DNA of 64,000 bases from Prevotella sp. (GTDB taxonomy: Bacteria; Bacteroidota; Bacteroidia; Bacteroidales; Bacteroidaceae), in the NCBI GenBank assembly GCA_017458125.1, contig JAFTGB010000056.1, forward strand, positions 1 through 64,000. Direction: 5' to 3'. Positions within the stretch are counted from its first letter, which is position 1; every line of letters starts with the position of its first letter. Under the pieces are notes generated by a model. It was not told the origin of the DNA, did no database searches, and was given only the letters and a program-made list of their open reading frames with translations. A program made the position numbers and the translations under genes. This document shows positions 1 to 8,893 of the stretch, piece after piece.

Positions 1-13
1 GAAATAAAGTGTA

Positions 14-85
14 GAGTGAAGAGTGAAGAGTGAAGAATTTGCTGCCGCCTTGCATAATTTTCAATTATCAATTTTCAATTATCAA
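14..85. repeat. Short tandem repeats upstream of the MscS gene
   Basis: Three perfect copies of the 7-mer GAGTGAA lie at 14-34, and two perfect copies of a 14-mer (TTTTCAATTATCAA) at 58-71 and 72-85. They sit just upstream of the promoter for the first gene. No coding function is seen. Simple repeats like these are common between Bacteroidales genes and vary by slippage. Confidence 0.8.
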
Positions 86-94
86 TTAATTTTG

Positions 95-102
95 TACCTT
101 TG
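95..102 (+). promoter_or_regulatory. Bacteroidetes -7 box for the MscS gene
   Basis: TACCTTTG matches the Bacteroidetes consensus TAxxTTTG and ends 23 nt before the ATG at 126. No clear -33 TTG is seen at the usual distance because the upstream sequence is the AT-rich repeat. Confidence 0.6.
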
Positions 103-125
103 CACGCAAAACTTGCAAAGAGACA

Positions 126-2447
126 ATGAAACGACTGTTTACCATACTGGCCTTTCTGCTGCTGACGCTGACGGCTCAGGCCGTGCTCAAGGAGAAGGAC
201 TTGAGTCAGACGCTGCAGATACTGCGTACGGAACTGACCACCTACCACCACGAACTGACCGAGCGCCTGGAGCGCAACAAGAAACAGAGCGAGCAGGTGC
301 GCAACCAGCTCATCACCACCATGAAGCGGTCGAACCAGAACTCGCTGATGCTCTACTCGCAGAAGCAGGAGTATGTCTTCGACCTGACCTACGCCTGCCA
401 CGAGGCCACGGAACAGTACCAGTCCTTCCGTCGGCAGCAGCTGCCTTTCAAGATGTTCATGAGCCGGACCGACGGCGAGATAGCGCGCTACGACTCGCTC
501 ATCGTCAGCCTGCAGGCCATGCCGCAGGACATGCTGGACGGTCAGGCCCGCACCGACCGCAACATCTGTCTGACGCTGGCCACCAGCATTCGCAACTCGT
601 TGGAGGACAACCGCTCGACGCTGGAGACCTACATCCGCATCTACGACATGACGCAGCAGCGGCTGTCGCACCTGAACGACTACGCGCAGCAGCGCTACAA
701 CGAGATACAGACCAGCATCTTCAAGAACGGCGGCGACTCCTACTTCACCATACTGAAGAGTTTCGGCCGCTACTGGCAGACGATGAAGGAGACCGTCAGG
801 AAGAAGTACCGTCCCAACGCCGACTCGCAGTGGGACAGCCGTTGGATTTTCGGTCTGCTCATCTCCATACTCCTCTATGCCGTCGTGGCCAGCCTGCTCA
901 ACTTTGCCATGATACGCTACGTGGTGCCCAAGCGGCTGCGCACCGCCGAGTTCATGAAGAAGCGCGCCTGCATCACCATGGCTACCACCACCGTTACCTT
1001 TGCCGTCATCCTCGGTGTGGCACTGGCCGTGACCGAGCAGAACTTCATCATCATGGCCTCGAACCTGCTGGTGAGCTACGCCTGGCTCTTGGGTGTCATC
1101 CTCATCTCGCTGTTGCTGCGTGTCAACGGCGACCAGATCAAGAGTGCCTTCCGCATCTACACCCCGCTCATCGCCGTCGGCTTTCTGGTCATCGCCTTCC
1201 GCATCATCCTCATCCCCAACGAACTGGTCAATCTGCTGTTCCCGCCCATCCTGCTGGTGTGCGCCCTGTGGCAGTGGAGCGTCGTTAGCCGCCACAGCCA
1301 CAACGTGCCGTCGTCCGACATCTTCTATACCTACATCTCGTTAGCCGTGTTTCTGGCCTCCGTGGTGTGCTCGTGGGTGGGCTACACGCTGCTGGCCGTC
1401 CAGGTGCTGATATGGTGGATTATGCAGTTGACGTGCATACTCACCATCACCTGCATTACGCAGTACCTGAAGCTCTACGGCGAACGGCATGAGTTCAGCA
1501 GCAAGCCCGTCACCAAGACGTGGGCCTACTACCTGCTGCGCCAGGTGCTGCTGCCCACGCTGGGTGTTGCCTCGGTCATGCTGAGCGTGTGGTGGGCGGC
1601 CGACGTGTTCAACCTGAGCGACCTGTGCTGGAGCATCTTCAACCATAAGTTCATCAACCAGGAGAACTTCCAAATCAGCATCATCAAGCTGGCCGTGGTC
1701 GTCTGTCTGTGGTTCCTCTTCGCCTACCTCAGCAAGACGCTGCTCAAGCTGCTTTACCTGCACTACCTGTCGAAGGACCCGTCGTCAGCAGAAAGCCGTG
1801 CGGCCATGTCGAAGAACGTCATCCAGATTATCATCTGGGGAGCCTGGCTCCTGCTGTCGCTCAGCATCCTGCACATCAGCGTGTCGTGGCTGCTGGCCAT
1901 CACGGGCGGTTTGTCGACGGGTATCGGTTTCGCCTCGAAGAACATCATCGAGAACATCTTCTACGGTGCCTCGCTCATGACCGGGCGCATCAAGGTAGGC
2001 GACTGGATAGAGGTCAACGGCACCATGGGCAAGGTGGTCAGCATCAGCTACACCTCAACGGTCGTTGAGTCGCTATACGGCGAGGTCATCACGTTCCAGA
2101 ACTCGCAGCTGTTCTCCAACAACTACAAGAATCTGACCAGCAACCACGGCTACGTGCTGGCCGTGGTGCCCTACGGCGTGGCCTACGGCAGCAACTTGCA
2201 GCAGGTCATCCAGCTGGTCGACACGGCCGTCAACAGCATGAACCATCAGTGGATGGACAAGAGCAAGCGGGTGAAGTCTGTAGTGGGCGAACTGGCCGAC
2301 TCGGGCATCAACCTGAAGATGTTTGTCTGGGCCGACGCTCCCAAGAAGTCGTACGTGGTAAGCGACGTGCTGAACTGCATATACGACACGCTGAACGCTC
2401 ACGGCATAGAGATACCGTTCCCGCAGCAAGATGTCCACCTGAAATGA
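126..2447 (+). CDS. Large MscS-family mechanosensitive channel
   Basis: This 773-aa inner-membrane protein belongs to the MscS small-conductance mechanosensitive channels, which open under membrane tension to release solutes. A signal peptide (MKRLFTILAFLLLTLTAQA) is followed by a periplasmic, coiled-coil-like region rich in Gln, Glu and Arg to about residue 230, then a series of hydrophobic segments from about 240. The conserved MscS core starts near residue 599, where GIGFASKNIIENIFYG fits the pore helix and is followed by a beta domain with VGDWIEVNGTMGKV. It is much longer than E. coli MscS (286 aa) and resembles the long YbdG/MscK-like forms with extra periplasmic and membrane parts. The ATG follows a promoter box by 23 nt. 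The gene is monocistronic and converges with the next gene across a palindromic repeat. Confidence 0.88.
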   Translation: MKRLFTILAFLLLTLTAQAVLKEKDLSQTLQILRTELTTYHHELTERLERNKKQSEQVRNQLITTMKRSNQNSLMLYSQKQEYVFDLTYACHEATEQYQSFRRQQLPFKMFMSRTDGEIARYDSLIVSLQAMPQDMLDGQARTDRNICLTLATSIRNSLEDNRSTLETYIRIYDMTQQRLSHLNDYAQQRYNEIQTSIFKNGGDSYFTILKSFGRYWQTMKETVRKKYRPNADSQWDSRWIFGLLISILLYAVVASLLNFAMIRYVVPKRLRTAEFMKKRACITMATTTVTFAVILGVALAVTEQNFIIMASNLLVSYAWLLGVILISLLLRVNGDQIKSAFRIYTPLIAVGFLVIAFRIILIPNELVNLLFPPILLVCALWQWSVVSRHSHNVPSSDIFYTYISLAVFLASVVCSWVGYTLLAVQVLIWWIMQLTCILTITCITQYLKLYGERHEFSSKPVTKTWAYYLLRQVLLPTLGVASVMLSVWWAADVFNLSDLCWSIFNHKFINQENFQISIIKLAVVVCLWFLFAYLSKTLLKLLYLHYLSKDPSSAESRAAMSKNVIQIIIWGAWLLLSLSILHISVSWLLAITGGLSTGIGFASKNIIENIFYGASLMTGRIKVGDWIEVNGTMGKVVSISYTSTVVESLYGEVITFQNSQLFSNNYKNLTSNHGYVLAVVPYGVAYGSNLQQVIQLVDTAVNSMNHQWMDKSKRVKSVVGELADSGINLKMFVWADAPKKSYVVSDVLNCIYDTLNAHGIEIPFPQQDVHLK

Positions 2448-2456
2448 CGGCAATCG

Positions 2457-2529
2457 AAAAGTGTGCCAACGGCAGGCACACTGTGTGCCCACCGTTGGCA
2501 CACTGTGTGCCTGCCGTTGGCACACTTTT
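2457..2529. repeat. Three 22-nt tandem palindromic units
   Basis: Three adjoining 22-nt units at 2461-2482, 2483-2504 and 2505-2526 each begin GTGTGCC and end GGCACACT, so each is an imperfect palindrome. Units 1 and 3 also form a perfect 25-nt inverted repeat (2457-2481 with 2505-2529) with unit 2 in the loop. The right arm ends in a T run, so it could terminate plus-strand transcription. It lies between two convergent genes. Confidence 0.9.
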
Positions 2530-2550
2530 TGAGAACGCTGAAAAAACAAC

Positions 2551-2584
2551 GTCCGCCCGGTCCCAAAACAGGAACCGGGCGGAC
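2551..2584 (-). terminator. Intrinsic terminator of the outer-membrane protein gene
   Basis: GTCCGCCCGG at 2551-2560 pairs with CCGGGCGGAC at 2575-2584. Read on the minus strand, the hairpin is followed by GTTGTTTTTTC, a good T tract. It lies 25 nt downstream of the stop of the minus-strand barrel gene. Confidence 0.8.
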
Positions 2585-2608
2585 TATTCTTATGGTCGTT
2601 ACTACGAC

Positions 2609-3148
2609 TTAGAAGTTGTAGTAGACACCGAAGCTCAGGTTGTTGCCGTTGAGGTCGAAACCGAAGGTGTTGGTAGACTTGTCGGCACCCTTAACCTTCT
2701 CGTTCTCGTAACCGAGGAAACCAACGTGAGCCACGAAGCTCAGCTTGTCGTTCAGGTTGACTGCAACACCAGGCTTCAGACCTACGTTGAAGGTGTTAGT
2801 CTTCGTACCAGCATAGTTCTCGTGCTGATAGCCGACAGTACCATCAACGAACAGGTTGACATGGTCGAACTTAACGAAGGTGTAACGAGCGTAGGGAGCT
2901 ACCTTGAAGTTCTTAACCTTTTCGCTGACACCGCTGACCTTAACCTTAGACTCACCATAGCCAACAGTGATACCTACAGCCCAGTTCTCGTCGAGGTTGT
3001 AGCCTACCTCAGGAATAATAGACCAGACGGTGGTCGAATTGCCATCGTAAGAAGAGGTTGCAACACCAACGCCGCCACCGACATACACCTGTGCGTTCAT
3101 AGTGGCAGCTACTGCGACTGCTGCCAGAGTCATCATGATCTTTTTCAT
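2609..3148 (-). CDS. Small outer-membrane beta-barrel protein
   Basis: This 179-aa protein has a clear signal peptide (MKKIMMTLAAVAVAATMNAQ) followed by alternating hydrophobic and polar strands. Examples are VYVGGGVGVATSSY and WAVGITVGYGES, and it ends in an aromatic residue (GVYYNF). This fits the eight-stranded OmpA-like/OmpW-like porin-family barrels of Bacteroidetes, which sit in the outer membrane. No ligand or partner can be read from the sequence. It has its own promoter (box at 3223-3230) with a leader of about 70 nt and its own terminator, so it is a single-gene unit. Codon use is strongly biased toward a few codons, which suggests high expression. Confidence 0.8.
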   Translation of the reverse strand: MKKIMMTLAAVAVAATMNAQVYVGGGVGVATSSYDGNSTTVWSIIPEVGYNLDENWAVGITVGYGESKVKVSGVSEKVKNFKVAPYARYTFVKFDHVNLFVDGTVGYQHENYAGTKTNTFNVGLKPGVAVNLNDKLSFVAHVGFLGYENEKVKGADKSTNTFGFDLNGNNLSFGVYYNF

Positions 3149-3178
3149 CTTTTTTCTTTTCTTTTTGTTTTAACTTTT

Positions 3179-3204
3179 GACTGTCGGCCCTCAGGCCTCC
3201 AGTC
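3179..3204 (-). promoter_or_regulatory. Leader hairpin of the barrel gene
   Basis: GACTG at 3179-3183 and CAGTC at 3200-3204 can pair, with GGCC/GGCC inside, in the leader of the minus-strand barrel gene. It could stabilise the mRNA. It matches no known regulatory family that I recognise. Confidence 0.4.
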
Positions 3205-3222
3205 GTTATCCTTAATGCGCTG

Positions 3223-3252
3223 CAAAGGTACGGCAAGGAATTGTGTTCGCAA
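3223..3252 (-). promoter_or_regulatory. Promoter of the barrel gene
   Basis: On the minus strand the -7 box TACCTTTG is at 3230-3223 and a -33 TTG at 3252-3250, separated by 19 nt. This is the standard Bacteroidetes layout. Confidence 0.75.
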
Positions 3253-3321
3253 ACAATTTCGTGTCTTTTTTTCTTTTTTTTACGTATAAAGTTGATACAA
3301 GTCAATTTTCACGCCAAATGC

Positions 3322-3352
3322 TTGCATATATTGTTGGAAATGTCTACCTTTG
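3322..3352 (+). promoter_or_regulatory. Promoter of the kdsA operon
   Basis: TTG at 3322-3324, 20 nt, then TACCTTTG at 3345-3352. The kdsA ATG is at 3387. This promoter probably serves kdsA and kdsD and possibly the regulator downstream. Confidence 0.75.
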
Positions 3353-3386
3353 CAGTTATTATAATAAGGTACCTCTATTATTTTAT

Positions 3387-4145
3387 ATGAACGAGCTATT
3401 CATTGCAGGCCCATGCGTGATTGAGTCGGCAGCACTGTTAGACACTGTGGCCGCCAGACTGGTGGACATCAACCGCAGGCTGGGCACCGACATCATATTC
3501 AAGGCCTCGTTCGACAAGGCCAACCGCACGTCGATAAGTTCCTTCCGCGGGCCTGGCATTGACAAGGGGCTGCAGATGCTGAGCGACGTCAAGCAGAAGT
3601 ACGGCCTGCGCCTGCTCACCGACATTCACGAAGCGTGGCAGGCCGAGCCTGCGGGCCAGGTGGTCGACGTGCTGCAGATACCCGCCTTCCTGTGCCGCCA
3701 GACCGACCTGCTGGTGGCCGCCGCCCGCACGGGACGCGTGGTGAACATCAAGAAAGCGCAGTTTCTGAGCGGGCGCGACATGCGCTACCCGCTGGAGAAG
3801 GCGCGCGACGCCGGCGCCAGTGATGTGTGGCTGACGGAGCGCGGCAACATGATGGGCTACAACAATCTGGTGGTCGACTTCCGCAACATTCCCGACATGC
3901 TGGAGCTGGTGCCGACGGTCATCATGGACTGTACGCACAGCGTACAGCGGCCCGGTGGGGCCGATGGCAAGACGGGCGGCGACCGCCGCTTCGTGCCCCA
4001 GATGGCCCTGGCAGCCAAGGCCTTCGGTGCCACGGGGTGGTTCTTCGAGGTGCACCCCACGCCCGACCAGGGGCTCAGCGACGCCGCCAACATGCTGGAG
4101 TTAGACAAGCTGGAGCCGTTAGTGGCCTCCCTGCTGGCCCCGTAA
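3387..4145 (+). CDS. kdsA: 3-deoxy-8-phosphooctulonate synthase (Kdo-8-P synthase)
   Basis: This cytoplasmic enzyme condenses phosphoenolpyruvate with D-arabinose 5-phosphate to make Kdo 8-phosphate for the lipopolysaccharide inner core. The 252-aa protein shows the family motifs in order: GPCVIES near residue 8, FKASFDKANRTS, LLTDIHE, DCTHSVQRPGG, and FFEVHPTPDQGLSDAANM near the end. Cys10 in GPCVIES marks the metal-dependent class, since the metal-independent E. coli enzyme has Asn at this position. I chose ATG 3387 because it sits 34 nt after the promoter box; an in-frame upstream extension would begin before the promoter. The arabinose-5-phosphate isomerase that supplies its substrate follows 31 nt downstream. 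Confidence 0.95.
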   Translation: MNELFIAGPCVIESAALLDTVAARLVDINRRLGTDIIFKASFDKANRTSISSFRGPGIDKGLQMLSDVKQKYGLRLLTDIHEAWQAEPAGQVVDVLQIPAFLCRQTDLLVAAARTGRVVNIKKAQFLSGRDMRYPLEKARDAGASDVWLTERGNMMGYNNLVVDFRNIPDMLELVPTVIMDCTHSVQRPGGADGKTGGDRRFVPQMALAAKAFGATGWFFEVHPTPDQGLSDAANMLELDKLEPLVASLLAP

Positions 4146-4176
4146 AAGAGCATAGACAAAAAAGGTAAAGTTGATA

Positions 4177-5124
4177 ATGAATACAAGGGACTATGCCATT
4201 CAGTGTATAAAGGACGAGGCACAGGCCGTGCTCGGACTGATAGGGCAGATGGACGACAACTTCGACCGGGCCGTTGAGCTCATACTGAGCTGCAAGGGCA
4301 AGGTGATAGTGACCGGCGTAGGCAAGAGCGGGCACATAGGAGCCAAGATAGCCGCCACGCTGTCGTCCACGGGCACACCGTCGTTCTTCGTCAACCCGTT
4401 AGATGTGTTCCACGGCGACCTGGGCGTCATGGCCGCGGGCGATGTGGTGGTGGCCATCTCCTATTCCGGCCAGACCGACGAGCTGCTGCGTTTCATCCCC
4501 ATGGTGCTGCACATGCAGATACCCATCATCGGCATCAGCGGCAACCCGCAGTCGCTGTTGGCCAAATACTCCACATGCCACCTCAACGTCAGCGTCGAGA
4601 AGGAAGCCTGTCCGCTGAACCTGGCACCCACCAGCAGCACCACGGCCACGCTGGTCATGGGCGACGCGCTGGCCGTGGCACTGATGGAGCGGCGCCACTT
4701 CCGGCCGCAGGACTTCGCCCAGTTCCACCCCGGCGGCGAGTTGGGCAAGCGCCTGCTCACCACGGCGCAGGACGTGATGCTGACCGACAACCTTCCGCTG
4801 CTCACCGAGGACATGCACCTGGGCAAGGCTATCATCCTGGTGAGCAAGGGAAAGTTGGGGTTAGGCGTTGCCGTGACGGACGGCCGCGTCAGCGGACTCA
4901 TCACCGACGGCGACATCCGCCGTGCCATGGAGAAGTGGCAGGCCGAGTTCTTCGACCGCACCGTGTCCGACATCATGACGCGCCAGCCCAAGACCGTGGA
5001 GCCTCAGACAAAGATTTCGGAGATACAGAAGTTAATGAACGAACATAAGATACACAACGTGCTTGTCGTCGACGGGCAGAACCGTCTGCTCGGCATAGTC
5101 GACCGTTACGCTTGTGTGCTTTGA
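4177..5124 (+). CDS. kdsD: Arabinose-5-phosphate isomerase, KpsF/GutQ type
   Basis: It interconverts ribulose 5-phosphate and arabinose 5-phosphate, supplying KdsA in Kdo synthesis. The 315-aa protein has an N-terminal SIS sugar-isomerase domain (about residues 30-170, including GVGKSGHIGAKIAATLSSTG and ISYSGQTDELL), then a CBS pair (about 200-315, including LITDGDIRRAMEKW and IHNVLVVDG). The ATG at 4177 is preferred over a TTG at 4171, and the A-rich sequence upstream is typical for this phylum. The C-terminus (LGIVDRYACVL) is shorter than in E. coli KdsD but looks intact. The next gene starts 13 nt after the stop, so the three genes are probably co-transcribed. Confidence 0.93.
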   Translation: MNTRDYAIQCIKDEAQAVLGLIGQMDDNFDRAVELILSCKGKVIVTGVGKSGHIGAKIAATLSSTGTPSFFVNPLDVFHGDLGVMAAGDVVVAISYSGQTDELLRFIPMVLHMQIPIIGISGNPQSLLAKYSTCHLNVSVEKEACPLNLAPTSSTTATLVMGDALAVALMERRHFRPQDFAQFHPGGELGKRLLTTAQDVMLTDNLPLLTEDMHLGKAIILVSKGKLGLGVAVTDGRVSGLITDGDIRRAMEKWQAEFFDRTVSDIMTRQPKTVEPQTKISEIQKLMNEHKIHNVLVVDGQNRLLGIVDRYACVL

Positions 5125-5137
5125 ACCAGTGAGCAAT

Positions 5138-8100
5138 ATGATGAACAGAGTGAAACGAATAGTATTGATGCTGATGCTGGCACTGCCCTTGGCAGCGGCT
5201 GCGGTGTACCTGTTTAAGACGCTGGATGCCCGCAACGGACTCATCAGCAGCCAGATTAACTGTGTGCTGAAAGACCAGCGCGGCTACATGTGGTTCGGCA
5301 CGCCCGCCGGACTCTACCGCTTCGACGGCTACACGTTCAAGAATTTCCAGAGCAACTCGCAGGACGGCTCGTCGCTGCCCGACAGCTATATCATCAACAT
5401 CCAGGAGATGCTGGACGGCAACTTGTGGATAGAGACCTCCACGGGCTTCTGCGTCTACCACCCCCAGTCGGAGAGCTTCGAGCGCGACATGAAGCAGGTC
5501 TACAGCACCATGGGCATTGAGGGCAAGCCTAACGTGGTCTACATAGACCGCCACAAGAACTTCTGGGCCTCCATACCCAACAAGGGCATCGTGGCCTACA
5601 ACATGCAGCAGCAGACGCTCTTCGAGTTCGGCTACACCAACGACGCCCACGGCGTGCCTCAGGGCACGGTGTGCTCTATTGGCGAGTGCCGCGACGGCGC
5701 CGTCATCGTCTACGACGACGGGCGCATGGTGTGCTGCGACATCATGCGGCAGCAGCACACCGTGTGGCAGACGGACTACGTCGCCCAGCAACGGCTGCGC
5801 AAGAGCAAGACGCTGAAAGCTTTCGCCGACCAGATGGACAACGTGTGGCTCTACGGCCAGGGCACGCTGATGGTCTATAACAAGAACGCCAACACATGGA
5901 ACACCACCATCGGCGACCAGCTCGGACTGAGCAGCGTTTCGGTGGACCACAGCGTCAACGGCATGGCCGGCGACCGCAGCGGCAACATCTGGGTGGCTAC
6001 CGACCGTGCCGGACTCATACGCATCAACGTCAACGACTACACCATGGAGCACGTCCAGCCCCGTGGCGTCAACGCCAACAGGGTCACGGGCGACGTCATT
6101 GCCGTGCAGAGCGTCTACGTTGACGATACCGACCTGCTGTGGGTGGGTACCGAGAAGTCCGGCGTGGCCTACTACGGCAGCAACATATACAAGTTTGCGT
6201 CTGACTTCAAGGGCGACATCACGGCCATGGCCCAGACCAACGACAGCACGATATGGTACGGCACGGGTGCCCATGGTGTCATAGGCTACGACGGTCCGCT
6301 GGCCAGCTCCAAGGTGTCGTGCATGGCGGCAACGCCCGACGGCAGCCTGTGGGTAGGCTCGAAGCAGAACGGCCTGACGCGCATCAAGAACGGCACCAGT
6401 ACCTTCTACTCTGCCGTGCGCGACAGCTCGAAGACGCTCATCGACGACCACGTCAATGCGCTGTGTACCGACCAGTCAGGTAACCTGTGGATTGCCACCA
6501 ACGGCGGACTGCAGGTCTACAACCCGAGGATGAACTCGTTCTCGTCCTACACCCGCGAGAACGGCATACTGAACACCAACAACATCACGGCATTGCACTA
6601 TGGACGGAACAACGTCATGCTCATAGGCACCAACGAGGGACTGGTGCTGCTCGACCTGAATACGCGCGAGAAGAAGGTGCTCACCGGCAACTCCACCAAC
6701 ATCAAGACGTTCACCAACAACTACATCACGCAGGTCTTTGAGGACTCGCGAGGACTGCTGTGGATAGGCACGCGCGAGGGCGTCAATATCCTGGACAGGG
6801 TCAACGACCGCCTGAGCTACCTGACGGAGAAGGACGGACTGGCCAACAACTCCGTGTGTGGCATTGCCGAAGACAAGAACCACAACATCTGGGTGTCTAC
6901 AAGCAACGGCATCAGCCGTGTCGTCATACAGCGTAATTACGAGGAGGGAACGTTCAACTTCGGCCTCTACAACTACAGTGTCTACGACGGTCTGCAGAGC
7001 AATGAGTTCAACATGGGTTCCATCCTGACGCGTAGCGACGGCGAGGTACTCTTCGGCGGCCTGTACGGTGTCAACTGGGTGCGCCGGGGCAGCCGCGACG
7101 AGCAGGAGTCGCTGCCACGCGTCATGCTCACGCAGCTGTTCATCGGCGAGGAGGAAATACTGACGGGTCACGAGTACGACGGGCGCACCATCCTGACATC
7201 GGCTCTGAACGAAATCAGCCGCATTGAGCTGGCCAACAGCCAGAACACGCTGACCATCAAGTTTGCAGCCGGCAACTACAACCAGGGCGAACGCCTGCAG
7301 TTCATGTACTGGATGGAGGGACTGGACAACGACTGGCGCAATGGCGACGCCCTGCTGCACGGCGTGCGGTTCCAGAACTTAGGCAGCGGCACTTACACGC
7401 TGCACGTCAAGGCCATCAGTGCCGACGGCATCGTCAGCAATCAGGAGCGTACGCTGGAGATTACCATCGACCGCCCGTGGTGGCTGTCGTGGTGGATGCT
7501 GACCGTCTACGTCATCATCGCCATCCTCATCCTGGCCCTCTGGCGTTACGGTTTCAAGAAGGCTAAGAGGGTGTGGGTGAGCAAGCGCACCGTCATAGAC
7601 GAGCTGAAGCGGCAGCGCGAGGAAATCAAGAACACCAGCGACGACCTGCGCCAGCCCATGGCCCGCATGACGACCATCATCAGCAATCTGGCCAGCAGGG
7701 AAGAGACCATGGAGGGTCGCGAGCAGCTTAACTCGTTGCATTTCCAGCTGCTGCAGGTCATCACCCGCATCACCGAGATGCAGTCGACTCTGGAGCATCC
7801 CGAGCGCAAGGCCGAGTCGACGGCCAAGGACCGCATGGAGCTCAACGACCGCGGCGAGGTGGCCCTCGTGTCGACTGCCGCCAAGGAGCTGACGGCTGAC
7901 ATTAAGCCGCTCAAGGCCGACGCTCAGGCCAAGAAGTTCAGCGTCGTCTTTATCGACTCCAACCGCAACTTCCTCAACTTCATCTATGCCCACCTGCGCG
8001 ATGTCTACGACTTCCACGTCTACGACAACATCAAGGATGCACTGCCTGACATCGAGATGCTGGACGCCAACCTCGTGGTGTGCAAGCAGGACATGGACGG

Positions 8101-8890
8101 CATGTCGGGCAGCGAACTATGCAACCGGTTTAAGCAGAACCCGCGTCGCAGCAAGACCAAGTTCGTACTGCTGACCGAGGGCGTGCTGACACAGCAGGAC
8201 ATGGTGGACATGAACATCACGCTCAGTGCCGACGACTACCTGGCCAAGCCGTTCAACATACAGGAGGCCGTCATGCGCTTCAACAAGCTGATGGGACTCG
8301 GACCCATCGAGGTCGAGACGAACACCATTGAGGGCCGCGAGACGCGTATGCTCGAAGGCCGCAATGCCAGCATGACCACGGCGTCGTTGAGCTACGAGGA
8401 CACCGGCGGGCCCGGCATCGAGGCCCCGGCCGACCACGAAGCCGTCAGCGACGACGTGCCCGCACAGCCCGCCGACAACGCGTCGGCCACGCAGGGCCGT
8501 GAGCTGATGCGGCAGTATTATGGCGACTCCACCATCGGCGACTACTCGATGAGCAACGCCATGGACCAGCAGCTCATGCGCAACATTGAGCAGTTTGTGC
8601 TGCAGAACATGAGCCGCGGCCAGATTAGTCTTGAGGAGTTGGCTTCGGCTATGGGCATGGGGCGCGTGCCGCTCTACCACAAGGTGCGCTCCATTACAAC
8701 CAAGACGCCGGCCGAGGTGATACGCGAGCTGCGCCTGAAGCATGCCTGCACGCTGCTGGTCAGCACCAACATCAACATGAGCGAGCTGGCCATCAACGTG
8801 GGCTTTAAGACGGCCGAGAACTTTGCCAACATCTTCAAGGAGAAGTTTGGCGTCACCCCGCTTGAGTACAGGCTTAAATACAAGAAGTAA
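5138..8890 (+). CDS. Propeller-sensor AraC regulator resembling a hybrid two-component protein, kinase and receiver degenerate
   Basis: This 1,250-aa transmembrane regulator has the outer layout of Bacteroidetes hybrid two-component systems. After an N-terminal hydrophobic anchor come beta-propeller repeats to about residue 680 (WFGTPAGLYRFDG, LWIGTREGVN), a Y_Y_Y domain (about 690-770), one membrane helix (about 780-806), a short kinase-like helix pair, a receiver-like domain (936-1045) and a C-terminal AraC helix-turn-helix (about 1145-1250, ending FGVTPLEYRLKYKK). The kinase part looks dead: the phospho-His motif HELRTPL is replaced by DDLRQPM (His to Asp at 835) and no ATPase domain follows, only about 100 residues before the receiver. 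In the receiver the phospho-Asp position is Lys983 (VVCKQDMDG), though the Thr and Lys switch residues remain. It probably signals without phosphate. It follows kdsD by 13 nt; a GTG at 5114 is a less likely start. Confidence 0.85.
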   Translation: MMNRVKRIVLMLMLALPLAAAAVYLFKTLDARNGLISSQINCVLKDQRGYMWFGTPAGLYRFDGYTFKNFQSNSQDGSSLPDSYIINIQEMLDGNLWIETSTGFCVYHPQSESFERDMKQVYSTMGIEGKPNVVYIDRHKNFWASIPNKGIVAYNMQQQTLFEFGYTNDAHGVPQGTVCSIGECRDGAVIVYDDGRMVCCDIMRQQHTVWQTDYVAQQRLRKSKTLKAFADQMDNVWLYGQGTLMVYNKNANTWNTTIGDQLGLSSVSVDHSVNGMAGDRSGNIWVATDRAGLIRINVNDYTMEHVQPRGVNANRVTGDVIAVQSVYVDDTDLLWVGTEKSGVAYYGSNIYKFASDFKGDITAMAQTNDSTIWYGTGAHGVIGYDGPLASSKVSCMAATPDGSLWVGSKQNGLTRIKNGTSTFYSAVRDSSKTLIDDHVNALCTDQSGNLWIATNGGLQVYNPRMNSFSSYTRENGILNTNNITALHYGRNNVMLIGTNEGLVLLDLNTREKKVLTGNSTNIKTFTNNYITQVFEDSRGLLWIGTREGVNILDRVNDRLSYLTEKDGLANNSVCGIAEDKNHNIWVSTSNGISRVVIQRNYEEGTFNFGLYNYSVYDGLQSNEFNMGSILTRSDGEVLFGGLYGVNWVRRGSRDEQESLPRVMLTQLFIGEEEILTGHEYDGRTILTSALNEISRIELANSQNTLTIKFAAGNYNQGERLQFMYWMEGLDNDWRNGDALLHGVRFQNLGSGTYTLHVKAISADGIVSNQERTLEITIDRPWWLSWWMLTVYVIIAILILALWRYGFKKAKRVWVSKRTVIDELKRQREEIKNTSDDLRQPMARMTTIISNLASREETMEGREQLNSLHFQLLQVITRITEMQSTLEHPERKAESTAKDRMELNDRGEVALVSTAAKELTADIKPLKADAQAKKFSVVFIDSNRNFLNFIYAHLRDVYDFHVYDNIKDALPDIEMLDANLVVCKQDMDGMSGSELCNRFKQNPRRSKTKFVLLTEGVLTQQDMVDMNITLSADDYLAKPFNIQEAVMRFNKLMGLGPIEVETNTIEGRETRMLEGRNASMTTASLSYEDTGGPGIEAPADHEAVSDDVPAQPADNASATQGRELMRQYYGDSTIGDYSMSNAMDQQLMRNIEQFVLQNMSRGQISLEELASAMGMGRVPLYHKVRSITTKTPAEVIRELRLKHACTLLVSTNINMSELAINVGFKTAENFANIFKEKFGVTPLEYRLKYKK

Positions 8891-8893
8891 GAA

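Noticed and set aside
23..1288. 421-codon plus-strand frame overlapping the MscS gene
   Set aside because: It starts in simple repeats upstream of the promoter and is out of frame with the conserved channel.
5114..5138. GTG at 5114 as the regulator's start, overlapping kdsD
   Set aside because: The ATG at 5138 directly precedes the hydrophobic anchor and leaves no overlap; the extra eight residues are not signal-like.
4973..6451. 492-codon open frame on the minus strand opposite the propeller regulator
   Set aside because: It is antisense to a clearly conserved protein, low-complexity in His/Val/Ala, with no promoter.
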